Below the pieces are notes generated by a model that searched no databases, was not told the DNA's origin, and saw only the letters and a list, made by a program, of their open reading frames with translations. Position numbers and translations under genes: made by a program. 64,000 nt of DNA from Pseudomonadaceae bacterium (GTDB taxonomy: Bacteria; Pseudomonadota; Gammaproteobacteria; Pseudomonadales; Azotimanducaceae), in assembly GCA_024743435.1 (NCBI GenBank), contig JANSWO010000008.1, positions 62,001-126,000 on the forward strand. Direction: 5' to 3'. Numbering within the stretch: the stretch's first letter is position 1; each line of letters opens with the position of its first letter. Below are positions 25,579-34,700 of this stretch, in pieces.

Positions 25579-27168
25579 CTACGCAGCTGCGTAGAGCACG
25601 CCGTGAATGAGGGGAGTTACTCGATCTACCATCGCAATGGAGCCAAGAAACACGAGAACCAGAACGCCAAGTGCTATGCCAAAGCCGGTCACATCCATGC
25701 GTTGGGTAAAGCGTTTCGCATCTGGGAATGTGTAGGAAACGCTGCCAATCACGTTGATTCCCGTCGTCTCCTGCAACGTCGCCGTGTCAGAGAAGCTCGG
25801 CTTCACCTGATAGGCAATGAAGCCAAGACCAGCGCCAGCGCCGAGTGCCACAACGAGCACACCGAACAGCAGAATCGTACGGTTTGGTGAGACCGGCTTG
25901 ATGCTTGCCGCCGGTGGATCGATGATATTGAAGGTGACAACGTCCTGCTGCTCGCCAACCCGGCCAATTCGTTCGCGTTCGGCTGACAGCTTCACTTCGT
26001 TATAGAGCGAGAGGTACTTATCGTAGTCGCGCACCAGTTCGGTGTGCTGTCGATCGAGCTCCGGCGCTGTATCGATCGATGAGTTCAACTCGGCGATCTT
26101 GCCGCGCACCTGGCTGATCTCACTACTGAGCGCCGCGATCTTGAGATTGCTGTTCGATAGCTGCAGTTGCACTTCGATGTAGACGGGGTTGTTTGCTGCC
26201 TGAGCTCCGTCAGCGCCGCCGCTCAGCGCCGCCAGCTCAGACTGCAGTTGCTCTCGCAACTGGACGATCTGCTCATCGAGCGCGACCACATCAGGATGCT
26301 GCTCGGTGTACGAGAGCAGCTTATCTCGTCGTTGTGATTCGAGTGACTTGATGCGATTGGAAGTATCGTTGCCAGGAATCGCAACGGATGATCCACCACC
26401 GTTGCCGGTGGCTTCCGGCACATAGGGCTCTGCGCCCGTCAGCTGCCGACGAAGCTCATTGCGCTTGTCCTGCTCAACGCGCAGCTCACGGCGCAATCGC
26501 TCAAGTTCGGTCTCCTCGGTCTGCAGCCGCTCGAAGTAACCCTGGCCCTCTTCGTTGAGCACGTAACTGGGGTTCGTGCGCTTGAATGCTTCCAGAGCAC
26601 TTTCCGTATCGTTGAGCAGCTTTCGATAGTAGGCGAGCTGCTCATCCAGGAAGTCCGTCGCGCGCAACGTATCGCTGTCTTTCTTGCGCAACACGTTCTC
26701 GACAAAGTTGTTCAGCAGCGCATCCACCACGGCGATAGCCGTGTCGCGATCGTTATCCGCATAGGCAAGATTAAAGAGGTTTGCAGCCTCTTTTGTTCGC
26801 CCGGAGCGCAGCGAGATCGACTCCTGCAGGCCAGCGATCAACCGCTCCATTTCTTCTTCAGTGGTTGCTCTGAGATCGAGATCCGTCGACCGGGCAACTG
26901 CCTCGAGCTGTGGCCGTCCTACCAAAGCCTGACGGACGAGAAACACCCGTGACTCGACGTTCGGCTCCATGCCAAGAGAACGAACGACGTCTCGCAGTCG
27001 CGAACTGGTGTCCAGGTAAACCTGAGCCGTTGCCTCGTACTTGCTGGGCATTGCAAACACCACCAGCCAGCCGAGCAGACCTATGATCCAGGCGCAGGAC
27101 AGCATGAGCCACTTGTATTTCCACATGCCTCTCAGCATGACCATAAGATCTTTCAGCAGATCCATCAT
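25579..27168 (-). CDS. Wzz/GNVR-type chain-length determinant, exosortase-locus type
   Basis: A 529-residue polysaccharide co-polymerase. A transmembrane helix at about residues 15-35, a Wzz domain (YEATAQVYLDTSS), a long charged coiled coil (about 150-390) and a second membrane helix preceded by the Pro-rich DPPAASIKPVSPNR. This layout matches the chain-length protein subfamily of PEP-CTERM/exosortase loci. Start at ATG 27168 because AGGAG lies 10 bases before it; a longer frame to 27255 overlaps the exosortase gene. No kinase domain is fused, and no tyrosine autokinase gene is in view. Confidence 0.9.
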   Translation of the reverse strand: MMDLLKDLMVMLRGMWKYKWLMLSCAWIIGLLGWLVVFAMPSKYEATAQVYLDTSSRLRDVVRSLGMEPNVESRVFLVRQALVGRPQLEAVARSTDLDLRATTEEEMERLIAGLQESISLRSGRTKEAANLFNLAYADNDRDTAIAVVDALLNNFVENVLRKKDSDTLRATDFLDEQLAYYRKLLNDTESALEAFKRTNPSYVLNEEGQGYFERLQTEETELERLRRELRVEQDKRNELRRQLTGAEPYVPEATGNGGGSSVAIPGNDTSNRIKSLESQRRDKLLSYTEQHPDVVALDEQIVQLREQLQSELAALSGGADGAQAANNPVYIEVQLQLSNSNLKIAALSSEISQVRGKIAELNSSIDTAPELDRQHTELVRDYDKYLSLYNEVKLSAERERIGRVGEQQDVVTFNIIDPPAASIKPVSPNRTILLFGVLVVALGAGAGLGFIAYQVKPSFSDTATLQETTGINVIGSVSYTFPDAKRFTQRMDVTGFGIALGVLVLVFLGSIAMVDRVTPLIHGVLYAAA

Positions 27169-27181
27169 TGTCGTTGTGCTC

Positions 27182-28030
27182 CTAGCGCGCTGCCGGTCTT
27201 GGCAGTACAAACAAACAGTAAGGAATGAAGGCGATGCTGAACAACAGCCAGCCAAACGTCACGTGATCCGTGACTAGCGGGCTCTGCATCTGTGTGGCAT
27301 TGCCAACCACGATAATCAAAGCGATTCGCAGCCAGTTAATTGCCACAGCGAACGCGGCAGCGCCAAGGACGATGCCGGCTAGCTTGGTCGTCGAGCGTCG
27401 GGCGAGCAACCCAGCGGTCGTCGCGAGCGACGTCGACACCAGTAAATAGTTAAGACCACTGCAACCGGTTTCCACGGCGAAGGTGCCCGCGGGTACAGAA
27501 ATGAAAGTGCCCTGGATGAACACGGACATGCCGGTCAGTGACAAGGCCGACGCCACAACCGAAGCCGCAACGAACTGTAGCGGTTCACGAAGCCAGGACC
27601 ACATGGGCAAGGCCAGCGCCAACAAGGCTAACGGAGCCAGGATTCGCAGGCCCGCTGTCCAGCCGTAGGCGGTAACAAAGCCTGCCGCCGCTGCGACAAT
27701 GGCCGCTGCGCAGCTGAGCGTCACCGAGCCTCGCTCTTGGGCGAGCCAGACTAGCGCGAGCGCGACCCCGACCAATATCAGGCCAGTCTTCTCAAACGCG
27801 ACTCCTTTTGGAGCCAGCGACTCTCGCTCTTCCCAGATAACGTATGCAAACAACGCAACCATCAGCCAGCCGGCACCATAGGCGCCCTGCCCTGAATTCC
27901 AGTTCTCAAGCGCCAGACTCAGACCCGCAGGCACTACCGCAAACACCGCCGCAATACAGGCAAGTGGCAGCAGAACCCAGCCATAGGATTGGCTGGATTC
28001 AACGGCGCGTGTGGGTGATAGCTCGGCCAC
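27182..28030 (-). CDS. Exosortase (XrtA-like) membrane cysteine protease
   Basis: A 282-residue, eight-or-more-helix membrane protein. The catalytic triad is visible: Cys190 in VETGCSGLNYL, Arg235 in NWLRIALI and His256 in TDHVTFGW. Exosortases cleave PEP-CTERM tails and pass the protein to a surface pathway, usually alongside an exopolysaccharide locus such as this one. It stops after PRPAAR with no EpsI domain, and no separate epsI is seen. GTG start with TAGGG 7 bases upstream, 9 bases after wecB. Subtype is inferred as A from the paired hydrolases, amidotransferase and Wzz subfamily. Confidence 0.9.
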   Translation of the reverse strand: MAELSPTRAVESSQSYGWVLLPLACIAAVFAVVPAGLSLALENWNSGQGAYGAGWLMVALFAYVIWEERESLAPKGVAFEKTGLILVGVALALVWLAQERGSVTLSCAAAIVAAAAGFVTAYGWTAGLRILAPLALLALALPMWSWLREPLQFVAASVVASALSLTGMSVFIQGTFISVPAGTFAVETGCSGLNYLLVSTSLATTAGLLARRSTTKLAGIVLGAAAFAVAINWLRIALIIVVGNATQMQSPLVTDHVTFGWLLFSIAFIPYCLFVLPRPAAR

Positions 28031-28039
28031 TTCGACGCC

Positions 28040-29146
28040 CTATTTCAGGAGTATCTTGGCAATCCGGCGTGCCGCGCTGCCATCCCAAAACTCCGGCACA
28101 CTCTTGCCGTTGCTGGAGCCGTCACGCGCCAATACGCCTTTCAGTGCAGGGCCTATCGCCGACCAGTTCGATTCAACCAGCTGATTGGTTCCGCAACTGA
28201 TGGTGACCGGGCGTTCGGTGTTCTCGCGGGCGGTGATGCATGGCACACCCAGGATCGTAGTTTCTTCCTGAATGCCACCGCTGTCGGTGAGTACCGCCCG
28301 GGCATTGGCGGTCAAATGCATGAAGTCGAGATAACCCTGGGGCTCGGTGATCGTTATCCGGTCAGACACCAGTTTGTCTTTTAGTCCGAAACGCTCAAGG
28401 TTGGCAGCTGTTCGAGGGTGCAGAGGCATCAGCACCGGCAACGCCTTCGCGGCCTCGATGATCGCATCGACCAATTGCCCGAGCGTTTTCTCGTTATCCA
28501 CATTCGACGGTCGATGCAGGGTCACGAGCAGATACTCGCCAGCTGAAACCGGGAATTGATCCAGGGTGCTTCGCGCCAGCGCCGCATCGCGATGCTTGAG
28601 CAGCGAATCGATCATCACGTTGCCAACGAAGTGCACGCGGCTAGCCGGCACGCCTTCTTTCGCCAGGTTGTGCTCGGCGCTTGGCTCGGTGATGAAGAGT
28701 TTGTCTGAGATCGAATCGGTGAGAATCCGGTTGATCTCCTCGGGCATACCGAGATCGCCACTACGCAATCCAGCCTCAACGTGGATCACCTCGATGCCGA
28801 GCTTCTTGGCATCCAGGGCACAGGCGATGGTCGAGTTGACGTCACCTACCACCAGCACCGCATCCGGCTTTTCGTCGAACAGTACCTGCTCGAACGCTTC
28901 CATGATCCGGCCTGTTTGCGGGCCATGACTGCCCGAACCAATCTCCAGATTGATGTCCGGCACGGGCAAGCCGAGTTCGTCGAAGAAAAGCGTCGACATC
29001 TCCGGGCTGTAGTGTTGGCCGGTATGCACCAGAATCTGCTTAAGCGATCGGCCTTGGGCCTCTGCTTCAGCTGCCATCGCTTCGATGACGGGTGCAACTT
29101 TCATGAAGTTCGGGCGAGCGCCGACGACATGCACGATCTTGTCCAT
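28040..29146 (-). CDS. wecB: UDP-N-acetylglucosamine 2-epimerase (non-hydrolysing)
   Basis: A 368-residue enzyme converting UDP-GlcNAc to UDP-ManNAc. Motifs: VGARPNFMKVAPVI, HTGQHYSPEM, VVGDVNSTIACAL, HVEAGLRSGD, EEINRILTD, TLHRPSNVDN and LTDSGGIQEE. Start at ATG 29146 because AGGAAG lies 6 bases upstream; the frame extends to 29209 without support. First gene of the minus-strand run that continues to the exosortase. Its product would feed the WecG-like transferase (20930-21805). Confidence 0.95.
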   Translation of the reverse strand: MDKIVHVVGARPNFMKVAPVIEAMAAEAEAQGRSLKQILVHTGQHYSPEMSTLFFDELGLPVPDINLEIGSGSHGPQTGRIMEAFEQVLFDEKPDAVLVVGDVNSTIACALDAKKLGIEVIHVEAGLRSGDLGMPEEINRILTDSISDKLFITEPSAEHNLAKEGVPASRVHFVGNVMIDSLLKHRDAALARSTLDQFPVSAGEYLLVTLHRPSNVDNEKTLGQLVDAIIEAAKALPVLMPLHPRTAANLERFGLKDKLVSDRITITEPQGYLDFMHLTANARAVLTDSGGIQEETTILGVPCITARENTERPVTISCGTNQLVESNWSAIGPALKGVLARDGSSNGKSVPEFWDGSAARRIAKILLK

Positions 29147-29166
29147 AACTAGCTTCCTGTCTAGTT
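29147..29166 (-). promoter_or_regulatory. Hairpin enclosing the wecB ribosome site
   Basis: AACTAG and CTAGTT flank an 8-base loop that, on the minus strand, holds the AGGAAG ribosome site of wecB, directly next to its ATG. A six-pair, partly A/U stem is weak, so it may only tune initiation. Function inferred. Confidence 0.35.
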
Positions 29167-29531
29167 CGTGCGAGTTGTATCCGCGCTCACACCTGTCGTG
29201 ATCACGCAATCAGGGCAGAATTATGGCGCAATCACGCCTTTTGGTTGTGAGCGCGCCCACGGAAGACGTAAGCGAGTTGTGAAAAGCCGCACACTTCTTG
29301 CCCTGAACCTCGTTTTCGCGTGCGCCTTGCGGTGCTGACAATACTCGCTTTAGCGACCAATAGACGCTGCCAACCGCTGGCAAGCGCCGCCAGCGTCCTC
29401 ACGCCTGCGTTCCAGGCCGCCGCTTGCCGGTCGCTTCCCGCACACCGGCAATCCATGTTGTTCGGCCTGACGCCCGGGCGTACCAGGCGAGCCCCACAAG
29501 CAATTTAGTGCCAATCTATTGGCAATGCTGG
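29167..29531. other. Non-coding stretch with a run of inverted repeats
   Basis: No convincing gene. Five perfect inverted repeats follow one another: CGCT-TT-AGCG (29346-29355); CGCTGGC/GCCAGCG with a 7-base loop (29375-29395); TTGCCGGT/ACCGGCAA with a 12-base loop (29424-29451); the 12-base palindrome ACGCCCGGGCGT (29470-29481); and TGCCAAT-CT-ATTGGCA (29509-29524). It sits between the 3' end of the acyl-CoA dehydrogenase gene and the wecB leader, both on the minus strand. It may combine terminators, operators or a structured leader; no U-tract follows any stem clearly. Confidence 0.5.
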
Positions 29532-30746
29532 CTAGAGGCCAAGTACCAGCTTGGACATGATGTTGCGCTGAATCTCGTTCGAGCCCGCATAGATCGACAC
29601 TTTCCGAGCGTTGAAATAGCTCTGCGCCGTGCCGTTGCTGTGCTCCGGTCCGACTGGCACAAAATTGTCGCCGGGTTCCGGCGTGCTCAAATCCAGCGGG
29701 AAGGCGTAGTAACCCGACAGCTCCATCGCAAGCTCGGTAACCGCTTGCTGCAACTCCGTACCCCGGGTTTTCAGGATGGACGATTCCGGACCTACGTTCT
29801 GGCCAGCCGAGAGGCTGCCGAGAATCCTCAGTTCGGTGTATTCCATCGCCAGCGTTTCGATTTCAGTTTGCAGCAGACGCTTCATGAAATCCGGGTTCTT
29901 GCTCATCGGCTGGCCGAAGCCGTCGTCTACCGTCGCGGCGTTGGCTTTTATGGCTTCGAGAGAGTTCTTGAGCGACGGCGAATAGGCATTGCCGCGCTCG
30001 AACTCGAGCAGGTACTTCGCACAGGTCCAGCCCTTGCCTTCTTCGCCGACCAGGTTTTCTTTCGGAACCTTCACATTCTCCAGGTAGACCATATTGATCT
30101 CCTGATGCCCGGGCTTGGGTTCATCCAGAGTAATGATGGGTTGCACGTCGACACCCGGAGAGGTCATGTCGATCAGCAGGAAACTGATACCAAGCTGCGG
30201 CTTGGATTCATTGCTCGTTCGCACCAGGCAAAACATCATATCCGCGTGCTGCGCCAGCGTCGTCCAGGTCTTCACACCATTGACGAGGTAGTGATCACCC
30301 TTGTCTTCAGCTTTGGTCTTCAGCGACGCAAGGTCTGACCCTGAGCCCGGCTCGGAGTAGCCCTGACACCACCAGACATTGGAATTCAGAATGTCAGGCA
30401 GATACTTGTCTTTCTGCTCCTGCGTGCCGAACTTCATGATCACTGGCGCGACCATGGTCATGCCAAACGGGATGACGCCTGGGGCGCCGACCCGCGCGGT
30501 TTCCAGGTCCCAGATGTATCCCTGGGTGGCGGTGAAACCAGCGCCGCCATGCTCTGCGGGCCAGTTATCGGCAGCCCAGCCCTTTTCCGCCAGCTTCTTC
30601 TGCCAGCGCACGTGATCTTCCTTCGAGAGGCGACGCATCGCGCTACCCTCGCTTCGTTCGCGCATTTCTGTGGGCCATGCCTCATCCAGAAAGGCTCGGA
30701 CTTCGGCTTGAAACTCGCGGTCAGCATCGCTGAAAGATAGATCCAC
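29532..30746 (-). CDS. Acyl-CoA dehydrogenase family protein
   Basis: A 404-residue flavoenzyme: helical N-terminus, QGYSEPGSGSDLASLKT (FAD/substrate loop), HYLVNGVKTWTT, and C-terminal IYAGSNEIQRNIMSKLVLG. It would oxidise an acyl-CoA to the enoyl-CoA with FAD. Start GTG at 30746 with GGAGA 7 bases upstream; the frame runs on to 31529, but that extension overlaps the divergent transporter and has no domain. Divergent from the MFS gene with a 93-base spacer that may carry both promoters. Substrate unknown. Confidence 0.93.
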   Translation of the reverse strand: MDLSFSDADREFQAEVRAFLDEAWPTEMRERSEGSAMRRLSKEDHVRWQKKLAEKGWAADNWPAEHGGAGFTATQGYIWDLETARVGAPGVIPFGMTMVAPVIMKFGTQEQKDKYLPDILNSNVWWCQGYSEPGSGSDLASLKTKAEDKGDHYLVNGVKTWTTLAQHADMMFCLVRTSNESKPQLGISFLLIDMTSPGVDVQPIITLDEPKPGHQEINMVYLENVKVPKENLVGEEGKGWTCAKYLLEFERGNAYSPSLKNSLEAIKANAATVDDGFGQPMSKNPDFMKRLLQTEIETLAMEYTELRILGSLSAGQNVGPESSILKTRGTELQQAVTELAMELSGYYAFPLDLSTPEPGDNFVPVGPEHSNGTAQSYFNARKVSIYAGSNEIQRNIMSKLVLGL

Positions 30747-30839
30747 GGTCTTGTCTCCAATCGTTTGCAGGTCAGCCGCTAGTCTATCAATTCCCGGAGC
30801 CCTACTGCACACTCGACTGCGCATTGAGGGGAGAAAAAT

Positions 30840-32165
30840 TTGACCGATTCGACAGCTTCGACAGAGCAAGCGAGCGCCCCTGCGCCCTTCTCCGAAGGCT
30901 ATCGCTGGTACGCGCTGAGCCTGCTGGTCGTGGTCTACGTCTTTAACTTCGTCGATCGGCAAATCCTCGGCATTCTGGTTGAACCCATCAAGCAGGACCT
31001 CGGCGTCAGCGACACCGCCATGGGTCTGCTCGGCGGCATCGCCTTCGCCATTTTCTACACGGCTCTCGGGGTGCCGATTGCGCGTCTGGCCGACCGCGGA
31101 TCGCGCCGCAACATCCTTGCGGTTTGTCTGACGATCTGGAGCGGCATGACCGCCCTGTGCGGGTTTGCCGGCAACTTCTACCACCTGCTGCTTGCCAGGA
31201 TCGGCGTTGCTGTGGGCGAGGCTGGCGGCAGTCCGCCGTCGCACTCCATGATTTCCGATATGTTCCCGCCCGCAACCCGGGCAACCGCGCTCGCGATCTA
31301 CGCGCTGGGCATACCGATTGGCACCATGATCGGTAACAAAGTCGGCGGCTGGGCGAACGACGAGTACGGATGGCGCACGGCCTTTCTGATCGTGGGCACA
31401 CCGGGCCTGTTGCTGGCGCTTCTTGTCCGCCTGACTCTGCGCGAACCGCCAAGGGGCTACTCGGAGGGAGTCAAACTCTCCGCCGGTGAAGCGCCGCCGG
31501 TCAAAGACGTGTTTCGCCACCTGTGGCAACGCCGCAGCTTTCGTTTCATGTCAATCGGCGCTGCCCTGCATGCCTTTGTCGGTTACGGCGTTGGCTATTG
31601 GATCGCGCCAATGTTCAACCGCAGCCACGATTTCACAACAAGCCAGATCGGTAACGCCCTCTTCTGGCTGGGATTCGCCTCGATCGCAGGCACGCTCTCG
31701 GGTGGTTATTTTGCCGACAAACTCGGCAAACGTGACGCGCGCTGGTATGTCTGGCTGCCCGCTGGCGCAACTCTGGCATCGGTTCCGTTCTCAGCCTATG
31801 TGTACATGGCTGATCAGCCCTATGTGGCCTTGTGGGTCTTGTCAGTTCCTTACGTGCTGGGCGCCTACTACCTGGGCCCAACGTTTTCGCTGACACAGGG
31901 CCTTGTCGGCCTGCGCATGCGCGCACTCGCCGCCAGCATTCTGCTCTTCATATTGAACATCATCGGCCTGGGGCTGGGGCCACAATTCACCGGAATTATC
32001 AGCGACGTCCTGAACTGGACAACCGATCTTGGCCAGGATTCTCTGCGCTATTCGCTCGTGATCTGCCTCTTCTTCAACGTCGTTTCAGCAGCCATGTATT
32101 TCGCCGCAGCCCGTACGTTACGTGAAGATCTCGCCGCCAGTCAGGAGATCTCGCAAGCGTCTTAA
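30840..32165 (+). CDS. Spinster-type MFS transporter
   Basis: A 441-residue, 12-helix major-facilitator protein: FNFVDRQILGILVEPIKQDL in helix 1 and ARLADRGSRRNILAVCLTIW in the 2-3 loop, as in the spinster-like MFS subfamily common in aerobic aromatic- or lipid-using proteobacteria. TTG start with GAGGGGAG upstream. Divergent from an acyl-CoA dehydrogenase, so uptake of an organic acid or lipid substrate is plausible. Its stop nests with that of the convergent oxidoreductase: TTAA gives both TAA codons. Confidence 0.9.
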   Translation: MTDSTASTEQASAPAPFSEGYRWYALSLLVVVYVFNFVDRQILGILVEPIKQDLGVSDTAMGLLGGIAFAIFYTALGVPIARLADRGSRRNILAVCLTIWSGMTALCGFAGNFYHLLLARIGVAVGEAGGSPPSHSMISDMFPPATRATALAIYALGIPIGTMIGNKVGGWANDEYGWRTAFLIVGTPGLLLALLVRLTLREPPRGYSEGVKLSAGEAPPVKDVFRHLWQRRSFRFMSIGAALHAFVGYGVGYWIAPMFNRSHDFTTSQIGNALFWLGFASIAGTLSGGYFADKLGKRDARWYVWLPAGATLASVPFSAYVYMADQPYVALWVLSVPYVLGAYYLGPTFSLTQGLVGLRMRALAASILLFILNIIGLGLGPQFTGIISDVLNWTTDLGQDSLRYSLVICLFFNVVSAAMYFAAARTLREDLAASQEISQAS

Positions 32166-33187
32166 CCCGCGCTCGCCGATACTGGCTGATCAGCTCCCAT
32201 CAGGTGCTCTGCGAGTAATTCGTAGCACTTAAGTCGCGCGTTGAAGTCATGCGTAATGCTGATCACCGACAACTCGATTGCGCCGCAGCTCGCGGCTAAC
32301 TCACGCAGCTTCGGAACCACTACATCGGGTGTTCCAGCCAGTTGGTGCTGGTTGCGGGCGTCCAGCCGCGTTTGCTCCGCCCTGGTGAACTCCACATCTG
32401 CGGCTTCCTGCACGGATGGGTAAGGCCCGAATTCACCCCGCTCCACTCGTAGCCGCCAAACATCTCGGCAGCGCGCCATTGCCAGCGCCTCCTCCATCGA
32501 TTCGGCGCAGATCACAAAGACGCCGAGGTTAACGGATGGCTCGGTGGCGAAGTCGGAAGGCTTGAAGTTGTCGCGATAGTGCTGGCAGGCCTGCACGGCC
32601 AGATCCGGAGAAATAAAGTGGGCGTGAGAAAACGGCAAGCCAAAGCGAGCTGCGAAATTCGCGCCATCCAGGCTCGAACCAAGCATCCACATTTGTGGTG
32701 CCGTCTCTGTTTGCGGTGTTGCCGTAACGCCCGCAAGTGATGGTGTGTGCGGCGTCTTGTCCATCAGGAAGGCCTGCAGATCCGCTACTTTTGCCGGAAA
32801 ATACTCAATCCCGATCTGGTTGCCGTATGCCAGCGCAGCCGCCGTCAAGCCGTCCGACCCGGGAGCGCGTCCAAGCCCCAAATCGATACGACCCGGATAC
32901 AGGTTCTCGAGGAGTTTGAAGTTCTCCGCCACCTTCAGTGGGCTGTAGTGCATCAGCATCACACCCGCTGAGCCCACACGGATCCGATTGGTGCGCGCAG
33001 CCAGATGACTGATCAACACTTCGGGTGATGAACCAGCGAAACTCAATGATCCGTGATGCTCGGCCACCCAATAGCGGTGATAGCCCAGCTCATCTGCTCG
33101 CTGAGCGAGACGGAGCGTCTGAGCCAGCGCCTCTCTGGCCGTCGAGCCGCTTGCTATCGGGCTTTGGTCGAGAACGCTCAAACGCAT
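32162..33187 (-). CDS. LLM class flavin-dependent oxidoreductase
   Basis: A 341-residue luciferase-like (TIM barrel) protein: LSVLDQSPIASGSTAREAL, RYWVAEHHGSLSFAGSSPEV, RVGSAGVMLMHYSPLKVAE and PGRIDLGLGRAPGSD, matching the 'luciferase family oxidoreductase, group 1' pattern. Uses reduced FMN or F420-like flavin; substrate unknown. The 183-base spacer to divergent hemF contains no further gene that I can support. Confidence 0.92.
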   Translation of the reverse strand: MRLSVLDQSPIASGSTAREALAQTLRLAQRADELGYHRYWVAEHHGSLSFAGSSPEVLISHLAARTNRIRVGSAGVMLMHYSPLKVAENFKLLENLYPGRIDLGLGRAPGSDGLTAAALAYGNQIGIEYFPAKVADLQAFLMDKTPHTPSLAGVTATPQTETAPQMWMLGSSLDGANFAARFGLPFSHAHFISPDLAVQACQHYRDNFKPSDFATEPSVNLGVFVICAESMEEALAMARCRDVWRLRVERGEFGPYPSVQEAADVEFTRAEQTRLDARNQHQLAGTPDVVVPKLRELAASCGAIELSVISITHDFNARLKCYELLAEHLMGADQPVSASAG

Positions 33188-33370
33188 AACTTCACTCCGG
33201 TTGTTGTTTCGAACCAGGCTTCATGGTTGCCACCGGGGGAACCCCTGATTCTCTCTGCACAGCAGCGCAGTATATTGGATAATTCGCGCGCCGCCGTGCG
33301 CTGCCAACCGAAGCGGTTTGGCCCTCCCTGCTATGACTGCGCATCCATTTCTCACTGAAGGAAAACCACA

Positions 33371-34291
33371 TTGTCAGGCTTCGATATTCGCTCTGTACGC
33401 AGCTACTTCATTTCGCTTCAGGACGCCATCTGTGAAGCCTTCGAGGCATTTGATGGCTCGGCGCGATTCAGCCGCGAGGACCTGCCGGCCGATAACGGCG
33501 GCCTTGCCCGGCCGCGGGTGTTGAGCGACGGCGCGCACTTGGAAAAAGCCGCTGTCCAGTTCACCCACAGCATCGGTGATTCACTGCCACCCGCAGCAAC
33601 CGAGCGCAACCCGGCGCTCGCGGGGCACCGGTTCGAAGCGGTTGCCATCTCACTGATCACCCACCCCTGCAACCCCTTTGTCCCGACTTCGCACGCCAAC
33701 CTGCGCTTCTTCGCCGTGCATGCAGACGAGCCGGTGTGGTATTTCGGTGGCGGCTATGACCTAACCCCGGTGTACGGATTCGCGGAAGATTGCGTGCACT
33801 GGCACTTACAAGCCGCGCAAGCGGCGGGTGAGCGCTACCCCGCGATGAAACAGGCGTGCGATGACTACTTCTTTCTGCCTCATCGTGGTGAGTGTCGCGG
33901 CGTGGGCGGGCTGTTCTTCGATGACTTCTGCCTCGCGGAGGGCTTCGATGCGTCATTTGCAGCCGTGAAGGCCATCGGTGATTCCTACCTGCCGGCCTAT
34001 TTGCCGATCATTGAGCGTCGCAAGGAAACGACGTTCAACGAGCAGCAGCGCCAGTTCCAGCTATACCGGCGCGGTCGCTACGCGGAGTTCAATCTGGCCA
34101 TCGACCGGGGAACGAAGTACGGGCTGCAAAGCGGTCGCCGGGTGGAATCCGTGCTCGCATCACTGCCACCGCTGGCGCGTTGGGAATACCAGCGTAACGA
34201 TCCCGAAGGCTCGCCAGAGCGCGCTCTGGTGGATGAGTTTCTGCCACCACAGGACTGGCTGACAAAGGCTGTGGATAAGTCTGAGGATTAA
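33371..34291 (+). CDS. hemF: Oxygen-dependent coproporphyrinogen III oxidase
   Basis: A 306-residue enzyme of heme synthesis that oxidatively decarboxylates coproporphyrinogen III to protoporphyrinogen IX using O2. Seen: HANLRFFAV, WYFGGGYDLTP, KQACDDYFFLPHRGE, GVGGLFFDDF, RRGRYAEFNLAIDRGTKYGL and WEYQRNDPEGSPE, all hallmark HemF segments. TTG start with GAAGGA 8 bases upstream. Indicates an aerobic lifestyle. Followed by an A/T-rich spacer. Confidence 0.97.
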   Translation: MSGFDIRSVRSYFISLQDAICEAFEAFDGSARFSREDLPADNGGLARPRVLSDGAHLEKAAVQFTHSIGDSLPPAATERNPALAGHRFEAVAISLITHPCNPFVPTSHANLRFFAVHADEPVWYFGGGYDLTPVYGFAEDCVHWHLQAAQAAGERYPAMKQACDDYFFLPHRGECRGVGGLFFDDFCLAEGFDASFAAVKAIGDSYLPAYLPIIERRKETTFNEQQRQFQLYRRGRYAEFNLAIDRGTKYGLQSGRRVESVLASLPPLARWEYQRNDPEGSPERALVDEFLPPQDWLTKAVDKSED

Positions 34292-34700
34292 AATCCGGCA
34301 AATTGCGCCGCTCAACAAAACACGAACCTCGCATGCGCCCTTCTCGATATATTATCTATATATATCATGGACATAGAAAGATATCTTCCAGCGCTGTATC
34401 CGGCGTATAACGCCGCTGTCACAAAAATGCAATGTGGGTAAAAGATTTTCTCTCAGTTTTTTTCATCGCCAATTGTCGGTGAACGCGATGGCAGAAAACT
34501 CAGCGGAAGTCGATCAGCCTCAGGGGTGGCCAGCGGCGGCATCCGCCGCCTTTAGGCTCAGTGGGTTAGGCTGCTTTGTTATCGATTGGCTCGCGGTAAT
34601 TGTTTGGGTACCGGCGGCCGGAGCGCGCTAGCTTATCCGCCAGAGCCAACCCCAGCCCGCCACAGCCAGCTACGGTCCGCTACAGCCCACCAAAGGATTG
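34292..34700. other. Non-coding spacer with A/T-rich inverted repeat and hairpins
   Basis: No gene is supported in these 409 bases between convergent hemF and the BON lipoprotein gene. Visible structure: GATATAT/ATATATC around a 7-base centre (34346-34366), CGGCG-TATAA-CGCCG (34401-34415), and GGCGGC-ATCC-GCCGCC followed by TTT (34535-34553), which may be a terminator. A C-rich stretch with repeated CAGCC lies at about 34650-34690. Confidence 0.45.

Noticed and set aside
30747-31529. Upstream extension of the acyl-CoA dehydrogenase frame by 261 codons
   Set aside because: It lies opposite the well-supported MFS gene, is rich in Arg/Gln/Ala without domain, and a good ribosome site marks GTG 30746.
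34346-34366. A/T-rich inverted repeat as a replication or attachment site
   Set aside because: No flanking iterons, DnaA boxes, integrase gene or duplicated ends; kept only as a structural note.
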